63,852 nt of DNA, from NCBI RefSeq assembly GCF_002936985.1, contig NZ_MPZN01000018.1:1-63852 (forward strand). The letters are read 5' to 3'. Source of the stretch: Microterricola pindariensis (GTDB lineage: Bacteria; Actinomycetota; Actinomycetes; Actinomycetales; Microbacteriaceae). The notes under the pieces were generated by a model that saw only the letters and a program-made list of their open reading frames with translations, ran no database searches and was not told the DNA's origin. The position numbers and the translations under genes were made by a program. Below, piece after piece: positions 1-8,293 of the stretch. Each line of letters starts with the position of its first letter. Position 1 is the first letter of the stretch.

Positions 1-1
1 C

Positions 2-724
2 ACCTGCGTCGGTGACGCGGCCAACCTCTCTTGGAAGCTCGCGGCCAGCCTGGCCGGGTGGGCAGGTGAGGGCCTGCTGGCCAGCTACGAGCACGAGCGC
101 CGCCCGATCGCGGCGCGCACCATCGCGGATGCCGCATCGAACGGCCGCAGCCTGGCCTCCGACTTCGCCCACAGCGTGCTCGACGACGACACGGACGCCG
201 GGGCCGAGGCCCGCCGGCTGATGGCGCAGAACCTCGAGGTCAAGCGCAGCGAGTTCAGCTCGCTCGGCCTCGTGCTCGGCTACCAGTACCCCGGCTCGCC
301 CATCGTCGTCGACGACGGTTCGGAGCAGATCCCCGAGCACCCGATCCACTACACCCCGTCGACCCGGCCCGGCAGCCTGCTGCCGCACGTCTGGGTCGGC
401 GAGGAGTCGCTCTATGACGCCCTCGGCCAGTGGTTCACGCTGCTGGTCGACGCGGCCGAGCCGCGCCTGGCCGAGTTCGCGCAGGCCGTGGACGCGGTGC
501 GCGGGCAGACCGGCGTGCCCGTCACGCTTCTGCCGCTGGACTTCTCCGCCCACCCTGAGATCCCGTGGCAGGCGGCCGCCATCCTCGTGCGTCCGGATCA
601 GCATGTCGCCTGGCGCGGCGACGAGCCGGCAGCGGTGGCGCAGGCGGTCGCGGTCGCCGTCGGACGCGCCTCGGCGACATCCGACACCCTGGACGAGCTG
701 GAGGGCACCCACCGTGGCCGATGA
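2..724 (+). CDS. FAD-dependent aromatic monooxygenase, C-terminal part (truncated by window edge)
   Basis: The reading frame is open from the first bases, so the start lies outside the window; 240 residues are visible. It opens with a GDAAN motif followed by LSWKLA and YEHERRPIA, the flavin-phosphate-binding signature of class A flavoprotein hydroxylases (PheA/TfdB/MhpA type, FAD_binding_3), which add a hydroxyl group to a phenolic ring using NAD(P)H and oxygen. The rest matches the thioredoxin-fold C-terminal domain of phenol hydroxylases (the part with LLPLDFS and ILVRPDQHVAWRG). The next gene starts inside its last codons, so the two are probably cotranscribed. A role in hydroxylating the aromatic products of flavonoid breakdown fits the neighbours but is inference. 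Confidence 0.85.
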   Translation, partial: TCVGDAANLSWKLAASLAGWAGEGLLASYEHERRPIAARTIADAASNGRSLASDFAHSVLDDDTDAGAEARRLMAQNLEVKRSEFSSLGLVLGYQYPGSPIVVDDGSEQIPEHPIHYTPSTRPGSLLPHVWVGEESLYDALGQWFTLLVDAAEPRLAEFAQAVDAVRGQTGVPVTLLPLDFSAHPEIPWQAAAILVRPDQHVAWRGDEPAAVAQAVAVAVGRASATSDTLDELEGTHRGR

Positions 725-1949
725 CGACTTCCGCGCACACCTCTTCCCTGTTGACGACCCCCGGATCAGCGCGTTCCGCGGGCTCAGCTATCGCGAGTAC
801 GCGGAGGTGATCAAGAGCGATCCGTTCGCCGGGCCGATGATCGTGGACTGGGCCACCCGCTACCCGGTGCCCTACCGCGGCGTCAGCCACGACGGCAACA
901 TCACCGCGCAGCCGCTGGCGGAGCTGCGTGCCGGCGAGGCCGCCCCCAACGCGGCCATGGTCGCGGCCGCCGAGTTGCTGCTGGCCGGGCTCTCCGCGCG
1001 GCAACGGGCCGACATCTGCTACCCGCTGCGCGCCAACCAGTGGCGCAGCTGGGCCAACCCGGAGTTCTTGCAGCACGACACCGGCCTGCGCCTGGAGGAC
1101 CTCGACCACGTCTCGCGGCACCGCGCGCTCGAGCTCGTGCGCGCCAGCCTCAGTGAGCAGGGCTTCGAGTCCGTGAAAACACTGATGTGGGTCAACGGCT
1201 ACCTGGGCGAGACGATCGACCTCGCCAATGTCATGAACGACGCCAGCTACAACGTGGCCATCTACGGGACGCCCTCGACGAGCGAGCCGTGGGGGTGGCA
1301 GCTCTTCGGCCACCACCTGGCGCTCAACTGCGTCGTCGACGGCGAGCGGATGACGGTCTCGCCCGCGTTCCTCGGAGCGGAGCCCTCGCTGATCCTGGAG
1401 AGCCCGATCGGGCCCGTCGACGTCTTCGGGGCGCGCATCGCCCACGCCAGGGCACTGATGGCGGGGCTGACACCGGCCGAGCAGGCCGAGACGCTCAGCT
1501 ACCCCGAGATGGTCGACCCGGCGATGCCGCTCGGCCGGCTGCACCCTGGCGATGAACGCCACCTCGGCGGCTGCTTCCAGGACAACCGCATCGTGCCGTT
1601 CGAGGGGATCCTCGTCGGCGACCTCGACGAGCCGACGCGCGCGGAGGTCAGCGCGGTCGCAGCCGCATTCCTCGACCACCTGCCCGCCGGCGTCGCCGCG
1701 GCCCGGCTGCGCGAGATCGAGTCGCGCTACGACGAGACCTGGTTCTCCTGGATCGGCGGCTGGGGCACTGAGGACGCGTTCTACTTCCGGATCCAGAGCC
1801 CCGTCGTGATGCTGGAACTGGACCACCACTGCGGCGTCTTCCTCAGCAACCGCACCCCGGCGCAGTTCCACGTGCACACCGGCATCCGCACGCCCAACGG
1901 CGGCGACTACGGCGGGCTCCTGCGCGCGCCAGCGGGCGGACAGCCGTGA
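714..1949 (+). CDS. DUF3500 family protein
   Basis: This 411-residue protein begins at GTG 714, overlapping the monooxygenase by 11 bases. The C-terminal block, an aromatic YFRIQSP segment followed by LDHHCGVF and HVHTGIRTPNGGDYG, is the conserved end of the DUF3500 family. No signal peptide or membrane segment is seen. The family has no established reaction that I know of. The conserved His and Asp residues near the end would suit a metal site, but that is a guess. Its place between an aromatic monooxygenase and a CoA-transferase suggests a role in an aromatic catabolic pathway. Confidence 0.75.
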   Translation: MADDDFRAHLFPVDDPRISAFRGLSYREYAEVIKSDPFAGPMIVDWATRYPVPYRGVSHDGNITAQPLAELRAGEAAPNAAMVAAAELLLAGLSARQRADICYPLRANQWRSWANPEFLQHDTGLRLEDLDHVSRHRALELVRASLSEQGFESVKTLMWVNGYLGETIDLANVMNDASYNVAIYGTPSTSEPWGWQLFGHHLALNCVVDGERMTVSPAFLGAEPSLILESPIGPVDVFGARIAHARALMAGLTPAEQAETLSYPEMVDPAMPLGRLHPGDERHLGGCFQDNRIVPFEGILVGDLDEPTRAEVSAVAAAFLDHLPAGVAAARLREIESRYDETWFSWIGGWGTEDAFYFRIQSPVVMLELDHHCGVFLSNRTPAQFHVHTGIRTPNGGDYGGLLRAPAGGQP

Positions 1950-3154
1950 GCGGGCAGGCCGGTGCGCTCGCCGGCACCGTCGTGCTCGACCTCAGCCGCG
2001 CCCTCGCCGGGCCGCACGCCGGCATGATGCTCGGCGACCTCGGCGCCCGGGTGATCAAGGTGGAGGCGCCGGGCAGCGGCGATGACACTCGCGGCTGGGG
2101 GCCGCCGTTCCTCGGCGAGCCCGACGCGGAGGAGTCGAGCTACTTCCTCTCCTGCAACCGCAACAAGGAGTCGATCGCGCTCGACCTCAAGCACCCGGAC
2201 GACCGGCGGGTGCTGGACGGCCTGATCCTCGAGTCGGACGTGCTGATCGAGAACTTCCGCACCGGGGTGATGGACCGCCTCGGCTACTCGAGCGCACGGT
2301 TGCTCGAGCTGAACCCGCGCCTCGTCATCCTCTCGATCACCGGCTTCGGGCACGACGGGCCGGAGGGCGGCCGCGCCGGCTACGACCAGATCGCCCAGGG
2401 CGAGGCCGGGCTCATGTCGATGACGGGCTCCGGCCCGGACGACCCGCAGCGGGTCGGCGTGCCGATCGGAGACCTGCTCAGCGGCATCTACGGCGCCTAC
2501 GGGGTCGTCGCCGCGCTGCTCGAACGCGCAGAGACTGGCGCCGGCGGCGTCGTGCGCACCTCGCTGCTCTCCGCACTCGTCGGCGTGCACGCCTTCCAAG
2601 GCACCAGACAGACCGTCGCGGGGGAGACTCCGCTGGCCCAGGGCAACCACCACCCCTCGATCGCCCCGTACGGGCTGTTCCGCTGTGCGGGGGGCGCCGT
2701 GCAGATCAGCGTCGGCAGCACGGCGCTCTGGGAGCGCTTCTGCGAGCGCTTCGGGCTGGACGCCGGCGCAGCCCGCTTCGCCAGCAACGCCCTGCGGGTG
2801 GCGAACCGTGACGCGCTGATCGAGATCGTCGAGGAGGCGTTCGCGCCCTTCGAGGCGACGGATCTGCTCGGCCAGCTCGAGGCGGCCGGGATCCCGGCCG
2901 GCCGGGTGCGCACCCTCGACGAGGTCTACGCCTGGGATCAGGTCGCCTCCCAGGGGCTGCTGCTGGATGTCGAACACTCCAGCCTCGGCTCGCTCACCCT
3001 GCCAGGCCCGCCGCTGCGCTTCTTCGGCACCGACGACGAGGTGACGTTCCGCGGGCACCGCGCCCCGCCGACGCTCGACCAGCACGGCCAGGCGATCCGC
3101 TCCTGGATCGCGGAGCGCCAGCTCCCCGAAAAGCAGCGCGCCGGCGTGCTGTGA
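1946..3154 (+). CDS. CaiB/BaiF family CoA-transferase
   Basis: The protein has 402 residues, the normal length for class III CoA-transferases, which move CoA between carboxylic acids. The N-terminus carries the family motif VLDLSRALAGPHAGMMLGDLGA, followed by VIKVEAP. Residue Asp147 in the GYDQIAQ segment corresponds to the catalytic aspartate that forms the acyl anhydride. It overlaps DUF3500 by four bases (ATG/GTGA type) and overlaps the carboxyltransferase downstream by four bases, so the three genes form one operon. The acid it activates is unknown; an aromatic or ring-cleavage acid is plausible from context. Confidence 0.9.
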   Translation: MSGQAGALAGTVVLDLSRALAGPHAGMMLGDLGARVIKVEAPGSGDDTRGWGPPFLGEPDAEESSYFLSCNRNKESIALDLKHPDDRRVLDGLILESDVLIENFRTGVMDRLGYSSARLLELNPRLVILSITGFGHDGPEGGRAGYDQIAQGEAGLMSMTGSGPDDPQRVGVPIGDLLSGIYGAYGVVAALLERAETGAGGVVRTSLLSALVGVHAFQGTRQTVAGETPLAQGNHHPSIAPYGLFRCAGGAVQISVGSTALWERFCERFGLDAGAARFASNALRVANRDALIEIVEEAFAPFEATDLLGQLEAAGIPAGRVRTLDEVYAWDQVASQGLLLDVEHSSLGSLTLPGPPLRFFGTDDEVTFRGHRAPPTLDQHGQAIRSWIAERQLPEKQRAGVL

Positions 3155-4728
3155 GTTCCCCGCGCGCCCGGTCGCTCTCGGCCCACTCTCTCACCGCTCG
3201 CGAGCTGCTCGACCTCGTCGCCGACGCGGGCAGCTTCCGCTCGTGGGACGTGGCCGTGCCGCCCCGGGACGTGCAGCCCGGCTACGCCGACGACCTGGAT
3301 CGGGCCCGCGCCCGGAGCGGATGCGACGAGTCGGTGCTGACCGGCGAGCTCCGCATCGACGGGCGCCGCGTCGCCGTGCTGGTCAGCGAGTTCGGCTTCC
3401 TCGGCGGCTCGATCGGCGTCGACGCCGCCGGCAGGCTCATCGCCGCCATCGAGCGGGCGACGCGGGAGCGGCTGCCGCTGCTGGCCGGACCGGCATCCGG
3501 CGGCACCCGGATGCAAGAGGGCACGGCCGCGTTCGTGGCGATGGTCGGCATCGCCGCCGCGATCGCCGAGCACAAGAGCGCCGGCCTGCCGTACCTCGTC
3601 TACCTGCGGCATCCGACCACGGGCGGGGTGATGGCGAGCTGGGGCTCGCTCGGCCACGTGACCGTGGCGGAGCCCGGGGCGCTGCTCGGCTTCCTCGGGC
3701 CACGCGTCTACGCGGCCCTCTACGGAGAGCCGTTCCCCGACGGGGTGCAGACGGCCGAGAACCTCTACCGCAACGGCGTGATCGACGGCGTGATCGCACC
3801 CGCCCAGCTGCCCCGGCTGGTCGCCCGGCTGCTCTCGGTGCTCGCGCCCGCGAAGGGTCCGAGCGGCCTCGGCGGAGACGACGGGCAGTACGACGATTGG
3901 CGCGATGGTCAGCGCGACGGTCAGTACGACGGCCCCGCGATCAGCGCCCTGGCCTCCATCGCCGCCTCGCGGGCGCGGGCGCGCCCCGGCGCGCGCACCA
4001 TCCTGCGCCACGCCGCACGCGACGTCGTGCCGTTGAGCGGCACCGGGCAGGGTGAGGCCAGCGAGGGCCTGCTCCTGGCCATCGCCCGCTTCGGCGCCGT
4101 GCCCTGCGTCGTGATCGCACAGGACCGCTATGCCCAGCGCGCGGGGGCGCCGTGGGGCCCGGCCGCGCTGCGGCAGGCCCAGCGCGGCCAGCGGCTCTCG
4201 GCCGAGCTCGGCCTGCCCCTGGTGACGATCATCGACACCCCGGGCGCCGCCCTCTCCCGGGAGGCGGAGGAGGGCGGGCTCGCCGGCGAGATCGCGCGCA
4301 CCCTGGAGAGCCTGGTCGGCCACGAGCAGGCCACGGTCGCCGTGCTGCTCGGCGAGGGGACCGGCGGCGGCGCACTCGCACTGCTGCCCAGCGACGTGAC
4401 GATCGCCGCCCAGCACGCCTGGCTGGCCCCGCTGCCGCCAGAGGGCGCCAGCGTCATCATGCACGGCGACACGGCGCACGCCGCCGCCATGGCCGAGGCC
4501 CAGGGCATCGGCGCGGTGGCGCTGCGCACGGCCGGGATCGTGGACTGGGTGGTGCCGGAACGCCCGGATGCCGCGCTGGAGCCCACCGAGTTCAGCCGGA
4601 GGATCGGCCGGGTGATCGAGCGGCAGCTGCTCGATCTGGCCGCGGCCACGCCCGCCGAGCGGCTGCGCCGACGCCGGGGCCGCTACCGCGCGTTGGTGCG
4701 TATGCCCGGGCAAGCGGCAGACTCATGA
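3151..4728 (+). CDS. Fused acyl-CoA carboxylase carboxyltransferase (beta plus alpha, AccD3-like)
   Basis: This 525-residue protein fuses the two carboxyltransferase halves found separately as AccD and AccA in many bacteria. Residues 1-235 are the AccD-like half, with FRSWD, a GGSIGV stretch, SGGTRMQEG and VLTGEL. Residues about 270-525 are the AccA-like half with PGA, EGGLAGEIA and LLGEGTGGGALA. It resembles Mycobacterium tuberculosis AccD3. No biotin carboxylase or biotin carrier gene is nearby, so it would need a partner encoded elsewhere or act on its own. The two halves are joined by an Asp/Gln-rich linker (about residues 245-262) with internal repeats. The GTG start overlaps the preceding TGA. 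Confidence 0.88.
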   Translation: MSSPRARSLSAHSLTARELLDLVADAGSFRSWDVAVPPRDVQPGYADDLDRARARSGCDESVLTGELRIDGRRVAVLVSEFGFLGGSIGVDAAGRLIAAIERATRERLPLLAGPASGGTRMQEGTAAFVAMVGIAAAIAEHKSAGLPYLVYLRHPTTGGVMASWGSLGHVTVAEPGALLGFLGPRVYAALYGEPFPDGVQTAENLYRNGVIDGVIAPAQLPRLVARLLSVLAPAKGPSGLGGDDGQYDDWRDGQRDGQYDGPAISALASIAASRARARPGARTILRHAARDVVPLSGTGQGEASEGLLLAIARFGAVPCVVIAQDRYAQRAGAPWGPAALRQAQRGQRLSAELGLPLVTIIDTPGAALSREAEEGGLAGEIARTLESLVGHEQATVAVLLGEGTGGGALALLPSDVTIAAQHAWLAPLPPEGASVIMHGDTAHAAAMAEAQGIGAVALRTAGIVDWVVPERPDAALEPTEFSRRIGRVIERQLLDLAAATPAERLRRRRGRYRALVRMPGQAADS

Positions 4729-4802
4729 CGGGACACCGTCGGTGAAGAACAACAACAGGCTCATCAGCCACAGCAGCACAGCGTCACCAACCGCACCAGC
4801 AG

Positions 4803-4856
4803 GAACGTCAGCAGCAACATGAACGTCAGCACCGGCGTGAATGTCAGCAGCAGAGA
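4803..4856 (+). repeat. Three tandem 18-bp imperfect repeats in the leader of the esterase gene
   Basis: Between the carboxyltransferase stop and the next start there are three 18-bp units (4803-4820, 4821-4838, 4839-4856), each beginning GAACGTCAGCA or GAATGTCAGCA. The flanking 70 bases are also rich in CAGCA and AACA. The stretch stands out from its GC-rich surroundings because of its low complexity. Confidence 0.6.
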
Positions 4857-4872
4857 GAGTGGAGGCCAGCAG

Positions 4873-5805
4873 ATGGCACCGGAGACAGTCAACGCCCCGC
4901 ACACCGACGGCCAGGCCTTGCGCGAGCACCTGGCGATCGAGTTCGCCCGCGGATTGCTCCTGGACATCGTGCGCCCCGCAGACGACCGGGCGCTGCCGGC
5001 GATCATCTGGCTGCACGGCGGCGCCTGGCGGATGGGCGACCGCAGCTGGCGGCCCGACTTCGCCCGGTACTTCGCCCGCTCCGGCTTCGTCATGATCAGC
5101 ATCGACTACACGCTCTCCGGCGACGCCGTCTTCCCGCGGCAGCTCCTCGACGTGCGCGCCGGCATCCGGTGGGTGCGTGAGCACGCGTCAGAGCACGGCA
5201 TCCTGGCAGACTCGATCGGGCTCTGGGGCTCCTCGGCCGGCGGGCACCTCGCCGCCCTGGCCGGGCTGCACGGCGGGGCCCGGGCGATCCTCGGCGAGCC
5301 GGAGGGCGCGGGCAGCGCCGCAGTGCAGGCGGTCATGGACGGCTACGGCGCGGGCGACCTGCTCGCACCCGACCAGGACAACCCGCCCACGGCCGGCCTG
5401 CTCGGCGGCTCGCCCGGCGAGCGGCGCGAGCTGGCAACGTTGGCGAGCCCTGCGCGCACCGATGTGGCGAGTGCCCCGCCGTTCCTCATCATGCACGGCG
5501 CCGCAGACGACCTCGTGCCGGCCAGCCAGAGCATCGCGCTCTACGAGGCGCTCGCCGCCGGCGGCACGGATGCCACGCTCTACCTGATCGACGGCTTCGG
5601 CCACGGCTTCCTCAACCCGGCCGGCCTCGACGAGGTGGCGCCCGGCCCCCGCCTGGACTCCGGCCGGCTCGAGTCCGACCCCTCGGCCACGGCCAAACTG
5701 CGCAGCACGAGCGGCCGGGCCTGGCCGGCGTCGGCCTCCTTCGGCGTCATCGAAGAGTTCTTCCGCGAGAACCTCGGCGGCCCGGCAGCCGGGGACGAGG
5801 CGTGA
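4873..5805 (+). CDS. Alpha/beta hydrolase (BD-FAE/carboxylesterase-like)
   Basis: Start ATG 4873 was chosen because GGAGG lies seven bases upstream; longer in-frame starts have no such site. The 310-residue protein has the oxyanion motif HGGAW near residue 48, the nucleophile elbow GSSAGGH near residue 118, an acidic residue in HGAADDLVP and a His in DGFGHGF, giving a full Ser-Asp-His triad. This is the esterase/lipase fold seen in acetyl and feruloyl esterases. It has no signal peptide, so it acts in the cytoplasm. It overlaps the rhamnosidase gene by four bases. A role in cleaving acyl groups from glycosides, or the depside made by quercetinase, is possible but unproven. Confidence 0.85.
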   Translation: MAPETVNAPHTDGQALREHLAIEFARGLLLDIVRPADDRALPAIIWLHGGAWRMGDRSWRPDFARYFARSGFVMISIDYTLSGDAVFPRQLLDVRAGIRWVREHASEHGILADSIGLWGSSAGGHLAALAGLHGGARAILGEPEGAGSAAVQAVMDGYGAGDLLAPDQDNPPTAGLLGGSPGERRELATLASPARTDVASAPPFLIMHGAADDLVPASQSIALYEALAAGGTDATLYLIDGFGHGFLNPAGLDEVAPGPRLDSGRLESDPSATAKLRSTSGRAWPASASFGVIEEFFRENLGGPAAGDEA

Positions 5806-8219
5806 GCACGGTGAGCACGCAGGATGCCCTCACCGCCGCCCTGGCATCCGCGCAGTGGATCTCGCCGCACGAGCCCGTGCCGCACCCGGCCGGGCAACGG
5901 CCGGCCCACGAGCTGACCGGCCGGTTCCACTGGGACGGCGCTGCCACACACCCGGCAGAGGGCGCCGAGACCGGCGCCGAGGCCGTCGTCTACGCGACCG
6001 CGCACGGCGTCTACGAGCTCTTCGTCAACGGCGTCCGCGTCGGCGACGAGGAACTCTCGCCCGGCTTCAGCTCCTACCGCAGCCGGCTGCAGGTGCAGCG
6101 CTGGGAGATCACGGCGCTGCTGCAGGCCGGCGAGAACACCGTCACGGTGTTGCTCTCCGACGGCTGGTTCCGCGGCCGGCACGGCTTCGTGCGGCGGCCG
6201 GACGGCTTCGGCACCGACACGGCGTTCCTCGCCGCCGTGCTGCTGGAGCCGAGCGCGGGCGCGGCCCGGCCGCTGCTGGCGACCGGCGCCCACTGGGAGT
6301 CCCGCCCGAGCCACATCACCCGTGCCGACCTGATGGACGGGCAGAGCGTCGACCTCCGGTTGGAAGGACTGGAAAGGCCAGGGCGGCCCCCTGCCGCGGT
6401 GCTCTCGACCGACCCGCTCTGCGCTGACCGCACCCGGCTCGTGCCGGCCGAGGCCCCCGCGGTGCGCCGCATCCAGGAGCTGCGCCCGACACAGATCAGC
6501 ACGCCCGGTGAGGGCGTCACCGTCGTCGACTTCGGACAGAACATCAACGGCTGGGTGCGCCTGCACGAGCTCGGCCCGGCCGGCACCCGCACGGTGCTCC
6601 GCCACGGCGAGGCCGTGGACGAGGCGGGCCTGCTGCTCGTGGAGAACATCCAGGCCTTCGACTTCGCCACCCGCGCGGTGCTGCCGGCCGGCCAGGTCGA
6701 CGAGGTCATCTCGGCCGGCCGGGCCGGTGACGTCTTCGAGCCCCGACACACGACCCACGGCTTCCGCTACGTGCAGATCGAGGGCGCCGCCGGCCCGATC
6801 GGCATGGGCGACATCGTGGCCGTCGTCGTGCACAGCGAGCTGGCGCGCACCGGAACATTCACCGCCAGCGACCCGCTGCTGAACACCCTGCACGACGTCG
6901 TCGACTGGAGTTTCCGCGGCAACGCCTGCGCGGTGCCGACCGACTGCCCGCAACGGGAGCGCTCCGGGTTCACCGGCGACTGGCAGGTCTTCGCCGACAC
7001 CGCCGCCCTGCTCTACGACGTGGCCGCGTTCAGTGAGAGCTGGTCGACAGACCTGGCCGCCGACCAGTGGGCCGACGGCCGGGTGCCCACCGTGGTGCCC
7101 AACCCGGCGGGCAACGGGCCATCCGGCAGCGCGTTCGAGGACATGGCCGCCGGCTCTGCCGGGTGGGGGGATGCCGCGGTGCTCGTGCCGTGGTCGATGT
7201 GGCGCGCCTACGGCGACCGGGCTGCACTCGAGCGCGCACTGCCGTCGATGCGGGCCTGGGTCGACTACGCCGCGCGCTCGGCCGCCGCCGGCCGGCACCC
7301 GGGGCGGGAAGCAGAGCGCCCGCTCGAACAGCCGCACGAGCGCTACCTCTGGGACACCGGATTCCACTTCGGCGAGTGGCTGGAGCCAGACACCCCGCCG
7401 GCGCCCGACCCCACCGTCGACCACGGCATCGTCGCGACCGCCTTCCTGCATCGATCGGCCCACACGCTCGCGCTGGCCGAGGCCGCCGCCGGCCGGCCGG
7501 CCGACGCCGAGCGCTACAGCCGGCTCGCCGCAAACGTGCGCGCCGCCTGGTGTGCCGAGTACCTGGCCGCCGACAACACGCTCAGCGAGGAATCGCAGGG
7601 CCACTATGTGCGCGCGCTCGCCTTCGGCCTCGTTCCAGAGGGGCGCCGGCAGCCAGTCGCCGACCGGCTGGCCGCGCTGATCCGCGAGAACGGCACCCGA
7701 CTGGGCACCGGCTTCCTGGCGACCGGCCTGCTGCTGCCCACCCTGGCGGATGCCGGACACCTCGACCTCGCCTACGAGCTGCTCTTCGCCCGCGACATCC
7801 CGTCCTGGCTCGGCATGATCGACCGGGGCGCCACCACGATGTGGGAGTGGTGGGACGGCGTGACCCCGAGCGGGGTGCGCGGCTCCCTCAACCACTACAG
7901 CAAGGGGGCCGTCGCCTCCTTCCTCTACACGCACGTCGCCGGCATCCGGCTGGCCGAGAGCCCCGAGCCGGGCGCGGAGGCGTACGGCGCCGTCGTCATC
8001 GCCCCACAGCCGGGCGGCGGTCTGAGCGCGGCTGCTGCGAGCGTGCACACCCGGCGCGGAACCGTCGGCGCCGACTGGCGGATCGAGGGCGGCGCGTTCC
8101 GGCTCACCGCCACGATCCCCGCCGGCGTCACCGCCGAGATCCGACTGCCCGACGGCTCGCGCGTGAGCGGGGTCGGCGGCGGAACCCACAGTTACTCCGT
8201 CGCGGCCGCCGGCTTGTGA
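5802..8219 (+). CDS. Alpha-L-rhamnosidase, GH78 (first copy)
   Basis: The 805-residue protein starts at GTG 5802, overlapping the esterase stop; GTG 5811 is an alternative. It hydrolyses terminal alpha-L-rhamnose from glycosides. The N-terminal third has the Bac_rhamnosid beta-sandwich features (ELFVNGVRVGDEELSPGF, VVDFGQNINGW). The (alpha/alpha)6 catalytic barrel carries DCPQRERSGFTGDW with the acidic residues of the active site, and ATTMWEWWD near the end. No signal peptide is present, so the substrate must be imported first. It is about 140 residues shorter than the second GH78 at 16195 and lacks that enzyme's C-terminal extension. Confidence 0.93.
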   Translation: MSTVSTQDALTAALASAQWISPHEPVPHPAGQRPAHELTGRFHWDGAATHPAEGAETGAEAVVYATAHGVYELFVNGVRVGDEELSPGFSSYRSRLQVQRWEITALLQAGENTVTVLLSDGWFRGRHGFVRRPDGFGTDTAFLAAVLLEPSAGAARPLLATGAHWESRPSHITRADLMDGQSVDLRLEGLERPGRPPAAVLSTDPLCADRTRLVPAEAPAVRRIQELRPTQISTPGEGVTVVDFGQNINGWVRLHELGPAGTRTVLRHGEAVDEAGLLLVENIQAFDFATRAVLPAGQVDEVISAGRAGDVFEPRHTTHGFRYVQIEGAAGPIGMGDIVAVVVHSELARTGTFTASDPLLNTLHDVVDWSFRGNACAVPTDCPQRERSGFTGDWQVFADTAALLYDVAAFSESWSTDLAADQWADGRVPTVVPNPAGNGPSGSAFEDMAAGSAGWGDAAVLVPWSMWRAYGDRAALERALPSMRAWVDYAARSAAAGRHPGREAERPLEQPHERYLWDTGFHFGEWLEPDTPPAPDPTVDHGIVATAFLHRSAHTLALAEAAAGRPADAERYSRLAANVRAAWCAEYLAADNTLSEESQGHYVRALAFGLVPEGRRQPVADRLAALIRENGTRLGTGFLATGLLLPTLADAGHLDLAYELLFARDIPSWLGMIDRGATTMWEWWDGVTPSGVRGSLNHYSKGAVASFLYTHVAGIRLAESPEPGAEAYGAVVIAPQPGGGLSAAAASVHTRRGTVGADWRIEGGAFRLTATIPAGVTAEIRLPDGSRVSGVGGGTHSYSVAAAGL

Positions 8220-8222
8220 CCG

Positions 8223-8266
8223 ACGACGAACGCCGCTGCGGATTCCTCCGCAGCGGCGTTCGTCGT
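8223..8266. terminator. Bidirectional hairpin terminator
   Basis: A perfect 20-bp stem (8223-8242 with 8247-8266) closes a four-base loop. It lies three bases after the rhamnosidase stop and 27 bases from the stop of the convergent quercetinase, so it can serve both genes. There is no long T run. Confidence 0.8.
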
Positions 8267-8293
8267 TGCCCGGCCAGCGCGGCCGGACGGGGA

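Noticed and set aside
522-1877. Long minus-strand open frame of about 450 codons opposite DUF3500
   Set aside because: It is the antisense shadow of GC-rich codons; the translation is low complexity (Arg, Ala, Gly, Val) with no domain, and the plus-strand genes are clearly real.
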